Of a stretch of DNA of 64,000 nt, positions 1 to 12,300 are shown one piece after another. Every line of letters starts with the position of its first letter. Within the stretch, counting starts at the first letter, position 1. The notes under the pieces were generated by a model. It was not told the origin of the DNA, did not search any database, and worked only from the letters and a program-made list of their open reading frames with translations. The stretch is from NCBI GenBank assembly GCA_013396525.1, contig VWYX01000205.1:503501-567500 (forward strand), in the 5' to 3' direction. This DNA comes from Chaetorhynchus papuensis. Lineage: Eukaryota; Chordata; Aves; Passeriformes; Rhipiduridae. The translations under genes were made by a program, and so were the position numbers.

Positions 1-994
1 GACCAAAACACTATGAAGATGAGCACCTTCTGATTTGTGATTGCAGCTAAAATGAGAGTATTATGGGCTGTTAAGCCTTGTTAATTTTCTCAGGATGCTG
101 CAGAAAGGAGAGAAGTGAGGTCAGATTTCTCAAACAACTCCATCTCCTGGGAAATGAGAGCTCAGCATCCCCTGTGGCCCCTGCAAGTGCAGTGTGCAGT
201 CCAGGACTGCATTCCTGGATCACAAGCTCCAACAGTCCAGCCTTGACTGGCACCAACTGACATCTTCTCCCACTGATGAGCCACTCTGGTACTTTTACTT
301 CAATATTCAGTGTTTGAATTCACATAATGATGGTGGCCAGAATCATCTGGGACTTATGCTGAGCCCTAAAAGATGCCCTCATCTCACTTAATATAATCAT
401 CCAGTTCCAGCTCAAACCTTTATTCTCAACCTGCCAGTCAAAAAGAGCCCCCGTATCTCCACCCAGAAGGATCACATCCAGAAGAATCATGTTGGAGTGG
501 GAACATGCCCATGGCATTGATTGTCTCTCTCCCACAATGCACTTGCTCAGATCCTCTGATCCAACTAAATTTAACAAATGCTTCAGGGCACAACTGGTGC
601 CAGCAAAAGAGGCCCATCAGCTATAAATGTTCCTGGGAATTCACACTCCTGCTTATTCACTAATTGCACAGCTGGACCCAACCCAGAGATGTTTCCACCA
701 CAGCTCAGAGAGCCAGCAAAGCACACAGCCTGATGTTTTTCCAGCTAGATTTTGGATGCATGGTCCATGGCTTCCAAACACACGGTGGTGGAAGAAAGAA
801 AAGTCTGACAGGTTTTGGTACCAGCACTTGCTGGTTTTATGAGGGAATGAGCACGATGAGGAACAGGGAGAGGGAGAGATGGACTGGCTGGTTGCACCCA
901 CGGTGAGGAGCACCCACAGCTGGACATGCTCCTCTCCCAGCTTCACTCTCCAACAGCAGCACAATCTGCCTTGTGCTTTGACACAACTCTGTTC
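1..994. other. Unique non-coding sequence
   Basis: I see no recognisable gene, RNA or repeat here. Several open frames of 60 to 114 codons overlap on both strands. None has a recognisable domain or a convincing exon structure. Confidence 0.6.
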
Positions 995-1000
995 CAAGCT

Positions 1001-1584
1001 TATCGCAGTCTCTGGTTTATTTCTTTTACTTTTTTGAGTCCATTTTACTCAGAGTTTGAATCAAGGCGCGGGAAATAGTGAGGTTTTCTTTGGTCTTTGA
1101 TGTTTATTTTACCTTATCTATAACATAGCTACACAGAGACTGCTTTCTAAGTTAACAAGGTGAAAATGGCACAGGATGTCTGCTTCCAAGGTCACTTATA
1201 CCCCAGATTATCCAATTATTAAATGCCAATAAATTAATTTTCACTTATAAACCAGTGATTATTAATTTCTGACCCACATTGTGGGATTTTTGACCCAACG
1301 GTAAAACACTCGTAATTGTGAAGAAGAAAGAAGAAAGAAGAACAAACCCATGCCCAGAAACCTCCATCTTGTAACCTACATATTACTAATATACTACAAA
1401 CCTGATTTTTCTACGTATTCCACACAGTGATATAACTTTTCTTTTTAATCACACAGCAGTACCCTCTGTATTATCCCACAATCTTGGGAGCCTTTCCCAG
1501 GGCCTCAGTTCAAAGGGAGTGTGCTTTTGAGGATCATTGCTCAGAACTGAAAGACTGAAATTCTCAGGATTCAGGGTTCTAACA
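1001..1584 (-). mobile_element. Solo LTR, family A, copy 1 (endogenous retrovirus)
   Basis: A 584-bp solo LTR, read on the minus strand. It is flanked by a perfect 6-bp target-site duplication, CAAGCT, at 995-1000 and 1585-1590. On the minus strand it begins TGTTAGAACC and ends CTGCGATA, so its termini are TG..TA rather than the usual TG..CA. A TATA-like GTATAAG lies near 1197-1203 and an AATAAA signal near 1108-1113, in the order expected for U3-R-U5 on this strand. A second copy at 56761-57347 matches over its whole length with about 38 differences counted by eye. A 6-bp duplication is known for class II (beta/alpha-like) retroviruses, so that class is inferred. No gag, pol or env sequence adjoins it. 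The family name is unknown to me. Confidence 0.9.
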
Positions 1585-1590
1585 CAAGCT

Positions 1591-4500
1591 GACTCTCCTT
1601 CACATGAATTAATCTTCAGCCCTCAGTTTTCCGGTCCCTTGCCTGTGTCCACAGGTGCTTATCTCATCAGAGACTGGATAAATTCCCTGCTTACAGGATT
1701 GCCAATGTGAGTATCAGGTAAATCAGTAAACTGGCTCTACGTGAGCCATCTAATCAAACAAATACTGAGGTTTTATAAAGGCAACATCATGCCGAGCATT
1801 CCAAGATGTGACCGGAGCTATTTTCTGTTGGCAAAATCTCTTAAAATTGAAGATGATTTTTTTTTTCCCACAGAATGAGAATGTCGGTAATGTTAGAAAA
1901 AGAAAAATCTAAGAAACAATTCAATGGACTGTAATGAAGAGAATCCAAGTGCAATCACTGTGATTGCACAAACTCCATCTTTGCCTCCTCAGAAGGAGCA
2001 CTTAGAGACGAAAATATACATGAGGACACGTATTTTTATCTGTGGAGCAAAGCACAGTTCTACACATAGAGCCACATAAAATAAACAGAGCATCGAATCC
2101 CTACCTGTGAGTGTAACACCACACCCAACTGCAAGCCCGTGAGTTTGCTGCCAAAATTGCTTCATGTGTTCTGTTGCCTTTGCAGAGGAGGAAGGAGGGA
2201 ATGGTGTTGCTGGAGCAGTGCAGGCTGCTGCTTTTGGGAGCCCTGTGCTCCCACAGAATCCATGCAACAGTGAATGGAGAGCAGGAATGGAAGGAAAACC
2301 CATAAAATATTGTACTCACAGGGGTCTCAGACTTGTCCCCAAAAGCATAAAAGCTGGGCCTGCGATGAGTGCACTGTATGTGAGGGAGGGCTTCTCACAG
2401 CAGTCACCTTTCAGCAGCTTTCCTTCAGCAAAGGGACACAAACCTCTGCTAAAAGATGTTTTTTAAAACCAAAAAGATCGTAAAAACTGCGGCAGGGGAA
2501 GGCTGCAAGAGGCGTACAAGAAAAGGAATTTGCACAGGCTCAGGGTACATTTTGTCTGCTTTAGACCTTTCCAAAAAGGAGAAGACATTAATCTAATTTA
2601 CTCAGCCAGTTATATGAGGTTTATGCCTTCTTCATATCACCAGTCTGGCATAAAGCAACTAGAAGTGCACAGGTAAATCAATCCCATAATTTCCATTTTA
2701 GCTTTAACAAGTGATTTTACTGTTTCTAGGTGCTAAACATGTGTATCTGATGACTGCAATAGACATTATGCAGTGATGCATCCTGAATAGATACATGAAT
2801 ATTAAAGGTTGCTCTGTTCTGACAGCTTACTCTGGAGTTTGCCTTATGCTGGCTGAGATTTTCAGTTCTTCTTAAATGTAACTTGCATATCACTGTAAAC
2901 TCTCTCCCTCCTTTTGACAGGGTGCCCTTGCAGATGGTAATTTCCTGAGTAAGGAAGAGGAGACTCACAATTCAACTTGGATTGGGTATCCTATGGCAAG
3001 ACATTTTTGCAGAACGTAAATATGTATCACCAGATCTGAAGCTGATGCCCCCTTCTTGTGGCACATTGTGAAAAATATGGGTGAATATTGCTGCTGTCTT
3101 TGTGGCCACAGGAGTGTGAAACTGGTACTGAGGAAGCTGAAATCATGGGTATTCAGGAGTCCAGCACAAAAAGATACCATTGGCAGAGAAAATACAAGAC
3201 AGTGGAAGAAAATAATCTGCTGTGGTGTCCTCTAGGCAATACCATAATACTCAGAAGGGGTGGAATAGCCAAAGCAAGTAATTCAATGTAATGAACTATA
3301 AAATAACATTAATTTTATCTGCACACTGTTACATCAACACTCCTCAAACAGTGGGCTCATCTGACTCCAGACTGCAAGGAAATTCCCCTTGGATCTCACG
3401 TCTGGCATTTGCTGTCTTCCAAATTCCTTCAGAGAACATCTCCTTATTATTCTGCCACTTCTCCTGGGGAATCACGACACCCCCAGTCCACCACAGTGCT
3501 TCATGGACAGCAGAGCCTGCAAACCACAGCTGTCTTCTCTCCACAGACCTCCAAACAACACCTTGTTCTTTGATCCAAGTTAAAGATGCTCCCAGTTTAC
3601 CTCACAGTAGGGTGTATACGGGGGAATAAAATCAACATCACACAAGGCACAGCTGCACATGATGAGACAAAGCTCTGCTCTTATTTTACCACCAAGTCTG
3701 AGCGTAGGTGGATGTATTTAGCAAATTAATGAATCAGAAGAGAGGAGAGAAGAGACAGAGGAGAGCTCAACCTCTGCCAGCTCATTTCTCGTCCATCACC
3801 TGCAGCTCTCCCCATGGCTCAGACAAATTGTCCTGAGTGGAGATCCCAGCCAGAGCCACCCTCTCCAGCGTTTCCTCCAGCCATCTCAGCAGCAAATCTT
3901 CTCTCCACATTACAATTAAATCCTGGATCATTTTAGAGGAGAGCAGAGACATGGAAACAGATACAGATGAACAGGGGCTGCTGCTTGCCCTCTGATGTAG
4001 CTATGGAGCTCTGCACTTTAAGGGAATGGGAAAAGACTTGTGACAAAATAACCCTGACACACCATTAAGGCAGTATCCATGCTCCTTGTTTGTGCTGGAA
4101 GCCAGCTCACTCCCTGCTCAAGCACTACTCTGTTCCCTGGGTCACTGACTGAAGAGTTCCTGCCTGGGAGTTAAACATGTAATGCTTTTCCACAGGTGAT
4201 GGAAGGAACTGGGTGGGAAAAATCCTCTGTTGAACCCACAAGACGCAGGCATCTCATGGCTAGAAGTGCTTTTGAAAATGCAGGTCTACACCCGGGGAGA
4301 CTTTCTTCATGGTTTTAATCTCTTTCCCTTTTGTTTTTTCAGAAAAACAGGCATGGAAGGAAAGAAGGAAGGAAACAGAAGCTGGAAGGCCTCCAAGGGG
4401 GAGGCTTTTGTGGGTTTATGACCTCACAGAATAAGGAATCCATGCAAGAGGCAAAAGTAGAGACCTGGAGAGAGAGAGGCAGGGAACCTGGTGGAGCCAG

Positions 4501-4986
4501 GAGAGAAGCAAATGAGGCTGTAAAAAGAGCAAAAGTTGGAGAACAGCTCAGAGACCAGAGATCTGCATCTATTACATTTTTTTGTAGCTTGGTTTAAATT
4601 GAGTGTCTTGAGTCACCAAGACCTGTATAGCAGAAACTGAGTGCAAGAGAGCACCCGCCAGATTGCAGGGCAGAAAAGCTTAGTTTGGACTAAAGGTGGA
4701 GCAGTTTAACCCTGGTTTTAAGTGCTGTGGGAAATTGGGTGAGCTGGGACTGGAGGTGAAGCTACAGCCCCTGGAGGACACATCATACAGATGCCACAGC
4801 AGAATACTCCCCATGGATGGGGCTTCTTGCAGACTGAGAGGAGGATCACTGCACTGCACAAATTTGGTGAGAAGCAGGTTAATAAGGGAAACAATCTGTT
4901 CTTTGTCTGGCTTTATAATACTCCATCACCTGACTGTACTGCTGCCTGGGGAGGATGCAGCTCCCCAGAGAGCCGAAGCTTTGCTC
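1591..4986. other. Unique non-coding sequence
   Basis: No gene or interspersed repeat is recognised. A short purine-rich run (GA-rich) lies near 3738-3770 and another at about 4460-4510. Open frames are at most 112 codons and mutually overlapping on both strands, with no domain that I recognise. Confidence 0.55.
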
Positions 4987-4992
4987 AGGGCT

Positions 4993-5360
4993 TGTCGCTG
5001 TTGTAATGCGGATACGTAGAAAAACCCCACGAGTCCAGGTCAGTAGAAAAGGTGGCAAAGCCCCATTTAATGGCTTTTTTCCCAAGGTTTTTATATGTTA
5101 GTTCGCAAAGTGAGTTAGATGGCATAAAGTAATTGGTTCTCTGGCCATCCACCCCTCGAGGGGATTGGCCCAGCTCTAACACATCCATTCCCAAGTGTTT
5201 TTCTATTTGAAGCCATAACAATCTGGGAAAAACAAGTGCAGGTGTGAACATTGAAAAAACTGGTAACTTGTTTTAGTTAACTTGCATGGGAAAGACAGAG
5301 TTCTCACAAAATACTAGAGAGCTGAAGAAATTCACTGCTAAAGCTTTTTCAGCATCTACA
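4993..5360 (-). mobile_element. Solo LTR, family D, copy 1
   Basis: A 368-bp solo LTR on the minus strand. A perfect 6-bp duplication, AGGGCT, flanks it at 4987-4992 and 5361-5366. On the plus strand it starts TGTCGCTGTTGTA and ends GCATCTACA, so both ends have the retroviral TGT..ACA pattern. A TATA-like ATATAAAA on the minus strand lies near 5090. It aligns along its length with the 370-bp copy at 30901-31270, sharing both termini, a block about 'atggcataa', the 'ggattgg' block and the terminal 'ctctcacaaaat' block, though the two are well diverged. It contains a perfect 12-bp palindrome CCCCTCGAGGGG near 5152-5163. The 6-bp duplication suggests class II; the family is not identified. Confidence 0.85.
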
Positions 5361-5366
5361 AGGGCT

Positions 5367-6798
5367 TCCTTCCAGCTTTGGGAGGAAAGGGGTGCTTGTG
5401 TTAATTGCAGAAGAGAACGGCGATGGCACAGCTGCCCAAGGACACTGTTTCACTGGGGATGTTTGGTCCATGTCCTGCAAAGTGCTGTGGCCAATCCCCC
5501 CGGCTCGCTCCCCTCTCTGCCTCATCCCCTGCTGCCCTGTGACAGGGCAGAAAAGGCCGTGGGGCTGCTCAGTGCTGCTCTCCCGGGCACATCCCATCCC
5601 TCAGGCACCTTCCCGTGCGCCGCTGCCCCGTCCCCACCTGCAGCACCCGGCTGCTGCAGCTCAGCACCAGCCCAGAGACAGCGGCTGCCGCGGAGAACTC
5701 GGCAAACCCTGCTTGTAAGGGCACTGGGGTTTCCCCCAGTCCTTTGGCTTTCCAGTCATCTAGGATTTACATCATTTAATGCGGCTCTTTAGAGCACGAT
5801 TTCCAATTATTTCCTAGCTGGAGACAGATCTCAAAGCATCGTCGGACTTTCCAACTCACTCACACCAGAACAGTACTTTCAGTTTCTATTAAAACCCTAA
5901 ATCCAGCCTCAGATCTTGTCCTGCAACCATCCTCTGAACCCCATCTGTGTCCAGAACAGCCACCTCCACACACACACAAATATGACAGGGCTCTATGGAG
6001 AATGCTGATCCGGTCCTTGGCTTGGGAACATGAGGCTAAATTTCATCCTTGCTCAGGAGGAGCTGCATCAGCCTTTCATCTCCTCCCCTAATTTGACACA
6101 AGGTCAAGTGAAGTGCCACGAACCACTGCATTTTGCTCCACAGCACACAACAGAAAATGCAAGAGCCAAGCTTTTACCAGCCTCCTCATGAGGAGGAATA
6201 TTAGTGCAAACATTAAGCTCCAAGAGACAAAGTACAGGCATTCCTATAGATTCCTGTAGGGTTCAGCAAGCCATGATACAAAAATATGAAATATTAAAAG
6301 GTTTGAAAGAAGTAATGAAACCCTTCCACCTCATCCCTCACCCACAGATGTTGTCTATTTAGGGGATTATCAATAGCTGGCTGAGAAACCACCAGTCTCC
6401 AGACTTTGTCTGTGGTTAATCTTCTCAACACCAAGAAAAGGGAAAACAGCCAGGATATGGATTCAGTTTCTCACAAGAGTTTGCTGTCAATGAGGCTGAA
6501 AGCAATGTAAAACAAAAATTTCCCCTTAAAAGTGATGGAAGCATCTGTCCTTCCTCTTTTTAAGAGGCAAACGAGTCTGCCTCCTCCCCTTGGACATGTA
6601 TCTGTGTAGCACTTGGCTTCACAGCCCCAGCAAAGCAGGTGATCAGTAAAACATTGCTGTCTGAAGCCCTCTCCAGACTTTATTGGGAGAAGGAGCAATT
6701 TTCATTGAGGGGGAGAAGACACAAAAGGAAATTAAATGACTACTTGAGACGTTATAGGAAGTCTGTGGTGCAGCAGAGAGCTTCAGTCTGCTCAGCAC
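5367..6798. other. Non-coding sequence with a GC-rich block
   Basis: The part at about 5490-5720 is C+G-rich with several CpGs, many CTGCAG/GCTGC words and short complementary stretches. A 168-codon open frame (5286-5792) runs through it and into the neighbouring LTR, so it is probably a by-product of GC richness. I see no promoter or exon signature strong enough to call. The rest looks unique. Confidence 0.45.
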
Positions 6799-7225
6799 CG
6801 CCACCTAAAAACAGAGACGAGACAGGAGTAAAGGGAATAAAGGTGGGGATTTATTGGGAAGGCCTTGAAAGGTACCCCTGGGGAGCCAGAGGCTGCTGCC
6901 AAAATGGACCCCGAGATGGACGAGAGGTCACGAGTTCTTCACACTTTTATAGGTTTGGTTCATTTGCATATCAGGGTTAATTCTCCAATTAAAGCTTCAG
7001 TTTAATGATGGAATTCCCCTCAGCTTGCCCCCCTCTCAGAGGCTTTTGGTTTATACTTTTTGGGCCTAGGACGGTCTGGGTGTCCTTGGAGAGCAGGCCC
7101 AGAGAGGCTTTGTTGTGTGTGCCCAGCAGGAGAGAGCAGAAATGAACAGGCTACAGGAAACTTCAGAGTTACACACTGGGCAGTGCAGGGTTTGAAAAAT
7201 ATGAAAGTTAAATCCGAAGGCATCA
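6799..7225 (-). mobile_element. LTR, family B, copy 1 (3' end truncated)
   Basis: A minus-strand LTR matching the family B copies at 38309-38741 and 59447-59888. On the minus strand it begins TGATGCCTTCGG (plus-strand end GGCATCA at 7219-7225). A TATA motif, TATAAAAG on the minus strand, lies at about 6944-6951 and AATAAA at 6850-6855. Identity with copy 3 stops at about 6799, so the last 14 or so bases of the LTR, including the expected TGATGCC terminus, are missing or too altered to see. No target-site duplication was found, in agreement with truncation. The rest of the LTR is very similar to the other copies. Class I (gamma-like) is inferred from the 4-bp duplication of copy 3. Confidence 0.85.
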
Positions 7226-7585
7226 TGAGGACCAGGAGAGGCCCCCTCTGCCTCCTCACTGGAGAGGGACTGGCCACATTTCCCCGTGGCAAAACTGCAA
7301 ACAACCACTGCTCTACAGGCAGAGAGGGTGGCAAAAGATGCCGAGATGCTTCTTCAGGTGAGGAAGGCTGATCAACCCCACTGTGCTTTCCCTGCTGGAC
7401 GCAGTGGTCAGCTGAAGGAAGCAAGTGGCTCCTCCATCCTAAGTGCTGGATTTGTCCCTAGGGCAGCATGGGGGTGGCATGTGATCCCTGCCACTCTGCC
7501 ACCACACCAAGGACCCTCCCTCCTGCTGAATCCAGGGGGATAGGAAGCTCCCAGGTAACTCTAAGTCATGTTTGCTCGTGGTAGT

Positions 7586-7621
7586 ACCCTGGGGGAATTC
7601 TTTACCCTGGGGGAATTTTCA
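7586..7621 (+). repeat. 18-bp tandem duplication
   Basis: Two copies of an 18-bp unit beginning ACCCTGGGGGAATT lie head to tail (7586-7603 and 7604-7621). They are identical for the first 15 bases. This is probably a recent slippage duplication. Confidence 0.9.
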
Positions 7622-7909
7622 GTCTTTTGAGGCAAAGCCACCAGTATAAAACTCCCAAGATGAGCTCCACACTGTATTTAAGATTTTGGTTCTCAGTAAT
7701 GTGTAAGAAACGCAGCCTATCTTCCCTGAGCTCGTGGCAATTTCTCTCTAGAGATGAGCATGAATTTCCTGAGATACCGCGCGTAAATCCATTAATTGTT
7801 TCAGAAGCTGGAATTAATTAAAATACAGCCCTTAAAAGAAACTCAGCATCTGCATGTCCTTTCTTTGTTCTGGATGATCTTAAGAGTGAAATAACAGACT
7901 CTACAGATT

Positions 7910-8035
7910 TTCCATGTAATGAACCTTAATTGGAATCTTTTGCATTAGAAGAAAACCTGTAATTAATGCAGGTTATTAATGATTATATACCTAATTATAA
8001 TAACTAGATAAGCTATCATTAGACTCAAGCTAACT
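7910..8035. promoter_or_regulatory. AT-rich cluster of TAAT/ATTA homeodomain-type motifs (candidate)
   Basis: This stretch is dense in TAAT, ATTA and TAATTA cores. At its centre is an imperfect dyad at 7954-7974, with arms AACCTG and CAGGTT around TAATTAATG. The arms match the CAGGT half-site recognised by ZEB/Snail-type zinc fingers and the interior matches homeodomain sites. That binding preference is established for the families; function here is inference. AT-rich sequence produces such words by chance, so the call is tentative. Confidence 0.25.
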
Positions 8036-9248
8036 TTTCTGGGACGGTCTGGGCTATGAGAGGTAACCCAGGAGTGATCACAGCATCCCTGTGAGCTCTG
8101 CAATCACAGCTCTGCTGCAGAGGGGAGCAGGCTGCAGTGATCGCTCTTGGGTGACCTGGACCACAGCTGTGGCTGTGGAGAGAATCCTGCAGTGCTGCTT
8201 CTCACTGTGGGTACTTCTGGATTCCCTCTTTTCCCTGGAGATGTGGTGCTCTCTCCCATGATTTTGGTAGCTGCTGTTCCAACCGTCTGCAGCTCTCCTC
8301 AGGAGAGTGTTTTATAGGCTGGTATTGGAGCCCCTGTAATTCCCACGGACACGCAAGCGGCCCATGGAGTGTCACTTGGTGTTTTCCACTTGGTTGGTTT
8401 CTGTTGGGTCACCTTGTTTAACAAAGCTTTGTGGTCTCTTTGTTAAGGTTGGTATCCTGCCTTTGTGCACTGCTGGGAGGAGAGGTTGGGACAGGTCACA
8501 GGGTTCCTCCCCACAGAAAGCCACAGGAAGCCCAAAGATGGAAGTGAATTTATGAAAACTCCTCTGGAAACAGAGTCACGATGAGGCAGCTCTGCAGCAG
8601 CACTTGCGGGGGACAGTGAAACCAGTGCTTTGTGATGGGCCAGGGAAACAGAAAATCTGTGTATGGCTTCCCTGCAACTACAGCAAACAAGCAAACCCTG
8701 AACTTAAAATTCAGAGCACGTAAATTCTTCAGTAGTGGCAGAATTTAAGTCTTATTCTCTTCAGGGGACTTTTCTCATTTTAAACACAGGCAAACAAATT
8801 TAGCAAAATCTTTTCAATTAAATCTTAGGACAGATCCCCAAACCTCAGAGCACCTGCCTGATTTTCCATTTAACACGGTGGCAGTGAACAAAGCACCCAC
8901 ATGAAGAATGGCCACATAGCAGATAAAAGGACTCGTTTTGAGTAGGTGTCCTGGGCCACGGCAGGGGTGCAGAAGAGATGCTGCAGCTGCATCCTGATCC
9001 AAGAGTCCACAGCAAACTGGAACCTCATATCACTCCAGGCTGAGTTATGGCTAAGTATGGCCAACAGTTAATCCCTTTGGGATGTACTTTTTTGGTCAGT
9101 ACTTCATGAAAACAGTAGCCAATTTTTTTTTTTTAAGCTGACCTTTGAAGAATTTTGCATCCCTAACTCAGGTTACAGAGTCCCTGTATGGCGCAGTTCA
9201 GTTCCAAGGTTCACTGTGTTACATTTACAACCAGCCAGATGGAGAGAG

Positions 9249-9302
9249 CCTTGCTTCACTGGAATAAAGCTCTGTCCTTGCTTCACTGGAATAAAGCTCT
9301 GG
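9249..9302 (+). repeat. 27-bp tandem duplication
   Basis: Two adjacent 27-bp units (9249-9275 and 9276-9302) are identical except for the last base. Each includes TTCACTGGAATAAAGC, so the AATAAA hexamer occurs twice. A partial third copy (CCTT) follows. No coding role is seen, although frames stay open through both units on both strands because 27 is a multiple of three. Confidence 0.92.
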
Positions 9303-12300
9303 CCTTTTCCCAGATGGACATTTCTCCCCCTCTCCCTCACACTCCACTCCCCAATGTAAAAAAAGCACCGGGAGGGGATGATCAAGAGAGTCCCTTCAAA
9401 ATGCCCCCCTAAAACTTTAACAAGGGCACACCCTGAAAGGGCTTTTGCAAGGTAAATTGGCCTCAGGTCTCTTGGTCTCCAGTACTGAAGAGCTGTGAAG
9501 CTTAAAGAAAAAACACTTCTCCCTCAGGAAGAATGGGGTAATTTATGCAGGTTTCTCTGTGTTGAAACAGCAGTACTTCGGGCTTAAACAAACATCCAGT
9601 TAGCAGCAGCAGCAGCACACACCAATAGTACATTACCACATCTCTCTGGATCTTGTAAATCTGCCACACATTTCCAACAGGCCTCAGCAAACACCTTTGT
9701 TAAATGGATGGGAAAAGTCACACATCACACGATGTGCTTTGGTCCTGGCTTGCAGGACCTCATTTCTGCCAAAGCAGAGCATCATTTTCTACAGCGGCTC
9801 TAGTGCACAAGACAGCCTGCAGGTTTCTATGACAGCTGCAGACACTGTTACAGGCTCAGCCATAAAGCACACGGCCCTAGGCTGTGTACTCAGGGTTAGC
9901 CAAGGTACAAAAATGCTTTTTTCCTTGCTAGCAAACAGCGGGAAAGCTCTCGCTGTAACAACCTGTCTGCCTGGCCATGTGTGGCCACAGGGGCTGCAGG
10001 CTGAGCCCCAGAATCCAAAGCAGGTGAAGTCAGTGGTTGCTTTCACAGCCAGATTACAGCCAGGGGGATTCTGTCGAAGTCCAAGTCTGTGTCTCCCCAG
10101 TACAGAACACTCAGTAATGGTTTTTCTCATCCTTCTTGGCCTCTTGAACTCACCTGGGCTCCTGCAGTGTCTGGGGTGGGGAGGGAAACAGCGTGTGACA
10201 AACACACAGGCTGCCTCTGCAGACACCAGCCTTCAGATCCCAATCAGGACCTGGATTAAATAAATTTGAAGCACTTCACTGGCAGTTGAGCTCAGCCCAC
10301 AGTGGGTGAGGGTCTGCCTTCAGGATTTGCTGAGGGGAGGGTTTCAGCAGGAGCCTCGAGGCGAGCGATGCTCACCATGTTTGCCCATCTGTCACCAGCT
10401 TCCCTCACATCCCATTTTCACAGGCACGTCTCTGTTGCATGAACACCACCCATAAACCAGCCTCAGAGATAAAGCTCCTCTCCTCAGGTGCTTTCATCAT
10501 TCCCAATCTCTTTAGGAAAAAGCATGAAGGATTCACTTTACCCATCAATTTGGATTACATTCTTCTTTAATCAGCATTTTTCCTTAACGACTTTGGCCAT
10601 TCACTTTGCAGGTCTGCTCAGATACTGAGCTTTCCTCACTGAAAACTTCAAAACATTGTTGAGAGGAAGGAAAAATTGCCAGTCATGTGTGCTGGACTAT
10701 TGCAAGGGAGTCATCAATTATGCAGGTTTTGGAATATGTTACTCTACCCACAGCTGTTTGATAGCTGGGCGATATGATTTATGAGAACAGCCAAGACTCA
10801 GTTACTGATTTCCCATAAATTATCTATACAGTCCTTTCATCCTACGCCAGGTTATGAAGGGCTCTGATGAACAGAGGGGACCAAAGATGGGGTTCTCTGA
10901 CCATGAAACGAACTGGGATATTCAAAGAGAAATCAAAAGGAAAGAAACAACAAGCGAAGTAGTGCCCGTGGGAGGTGTTGGACTTTGGATTCATGAAATT
11001 GGACTGTCATTTCCAGGCAGGAGCAGGAACACTTAGTACAAATGCAATGATCCAGCCAGTCTTCAGACTGTCTATTTGTCCTTGACTCCTTATCATGTGC
11101 TGTGGGAGAGGCAGATATGGCTGGAAGGAAATAGCACTTTTCACTGCATCTTAAAAATCTGTAAATATTATTGACAGGAATCGTTTAATAAGTGCCTGGG
11201 CAATTTTAGGTACAAGCACTGACTTTAGCAAGAGGTTTTTTTCAGAGCAGAGAAAGCACGACTGGCCCTCAGGAACAACATCAATTTAAGAGAGGCTAGC
11301 ATTGCAGAGGAGAGAAACAACTGTCAATCTTGTATGAGGCAATACTGACCACAAAACACCAGAATATCTTGGGTTTAGGAAGCATTTGGGAATCTCACTC
11401 GGAAGCTGTGAATGAAATGGGAACGAAGGGGGAAGGATCTGCAGGAGCAAACCTTCTCCTTGTCACCCCACCGAGCCAATGGTCCTGGCCACGGCTCTTT
11501 CCTCCACACAGCCACTCAAGGACACCACAACGCTGCTCTTTACATTTATTTTCTCTTTGACTTTTCCAGTCAGCCTGAAAGGCAGCCCAATCTCTGACAG
11601 GGCACCACCTCCGTTATCACCACTCTCATTTCAAATCTGAGATTTGTAACCTGGTCTGTGGCAGCTGAAAGGAGGAAACTGTCTAATTAGAGATTAAACA
11701 CACCATCCAGAGGAGAATAAAACAATCCTTCGACCACACTTGAAAGGATTGAAAGGGAAAACCAAAGGCAGGAAAAAGAAAAGTTAAACAGGGAACTCCA
11801 GTAGGATTTCTCTGCGCACTTGGGGGTTATAGGCAATAATCTTTGCCTCCTTCTATTGCTGCAGGAGAAAGACACATCTCTCAAGATCAGTGCAACTACA
11901 CATGAGGCTCCTGGGTGCGGCACACTGTTTCAGTTCCTAAATTTAGATGCTTGAATTCTCTGCTCCCACCGTTGGCTTCTCTCCCACCAAAGAAAAGTTG
12001 CATTTATTCTCATCAGGAGTGCACTGTACCTAAATAAGCTATGGGCAGGGAAGAAAGCAGAGCATTGAAAAATATCTTGCACAGGGATTTCAAGTTTTCT
12101 CTCTCTCTTCTTTATTTCCCCACTTTTTTATTTTGTACTGCTCTGTGCCACCCCCTCCCACACTCACGAGTGAGTGGGAGGAGAAGGCTGAAACAAGCAG
12201 TTGTTTGTCTGCTTGTTTTAAAATAGCAGAGAGAAAATGAATGTGGTTCCTTCTTTGTGAAGCAAAAGCTCAGTCTGGGGCACTGCTATAATGGAGCAGC

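Larger units (their letters stand above)
7226..9248. other. Unique non-coding sequence
   Basis: This interval holds an 18-bp tandem duplication (7586-7621) and an AT-rich homeobox-motif cluster (about 7910-8035), annotated separately. Otherwise I see no gene or repeat. Open frames stay under 86 codons apart from those overlapping the LTR to the left. Confidence 0.5.

Noticed and set aside
5286..5792. 168-codon open frame
   Set aside because: It begins inside the family D LTR and crosses a GC-rich block, which accounts for the missing stops.
9697..10263. 188-codon open frame with a 145-codon antisense frame
   Set aside because: No domain, signal peptide or homologous pattern recognised, both strands are open, and vertebrate non-coding DNA of this composition gives such frames by chance.
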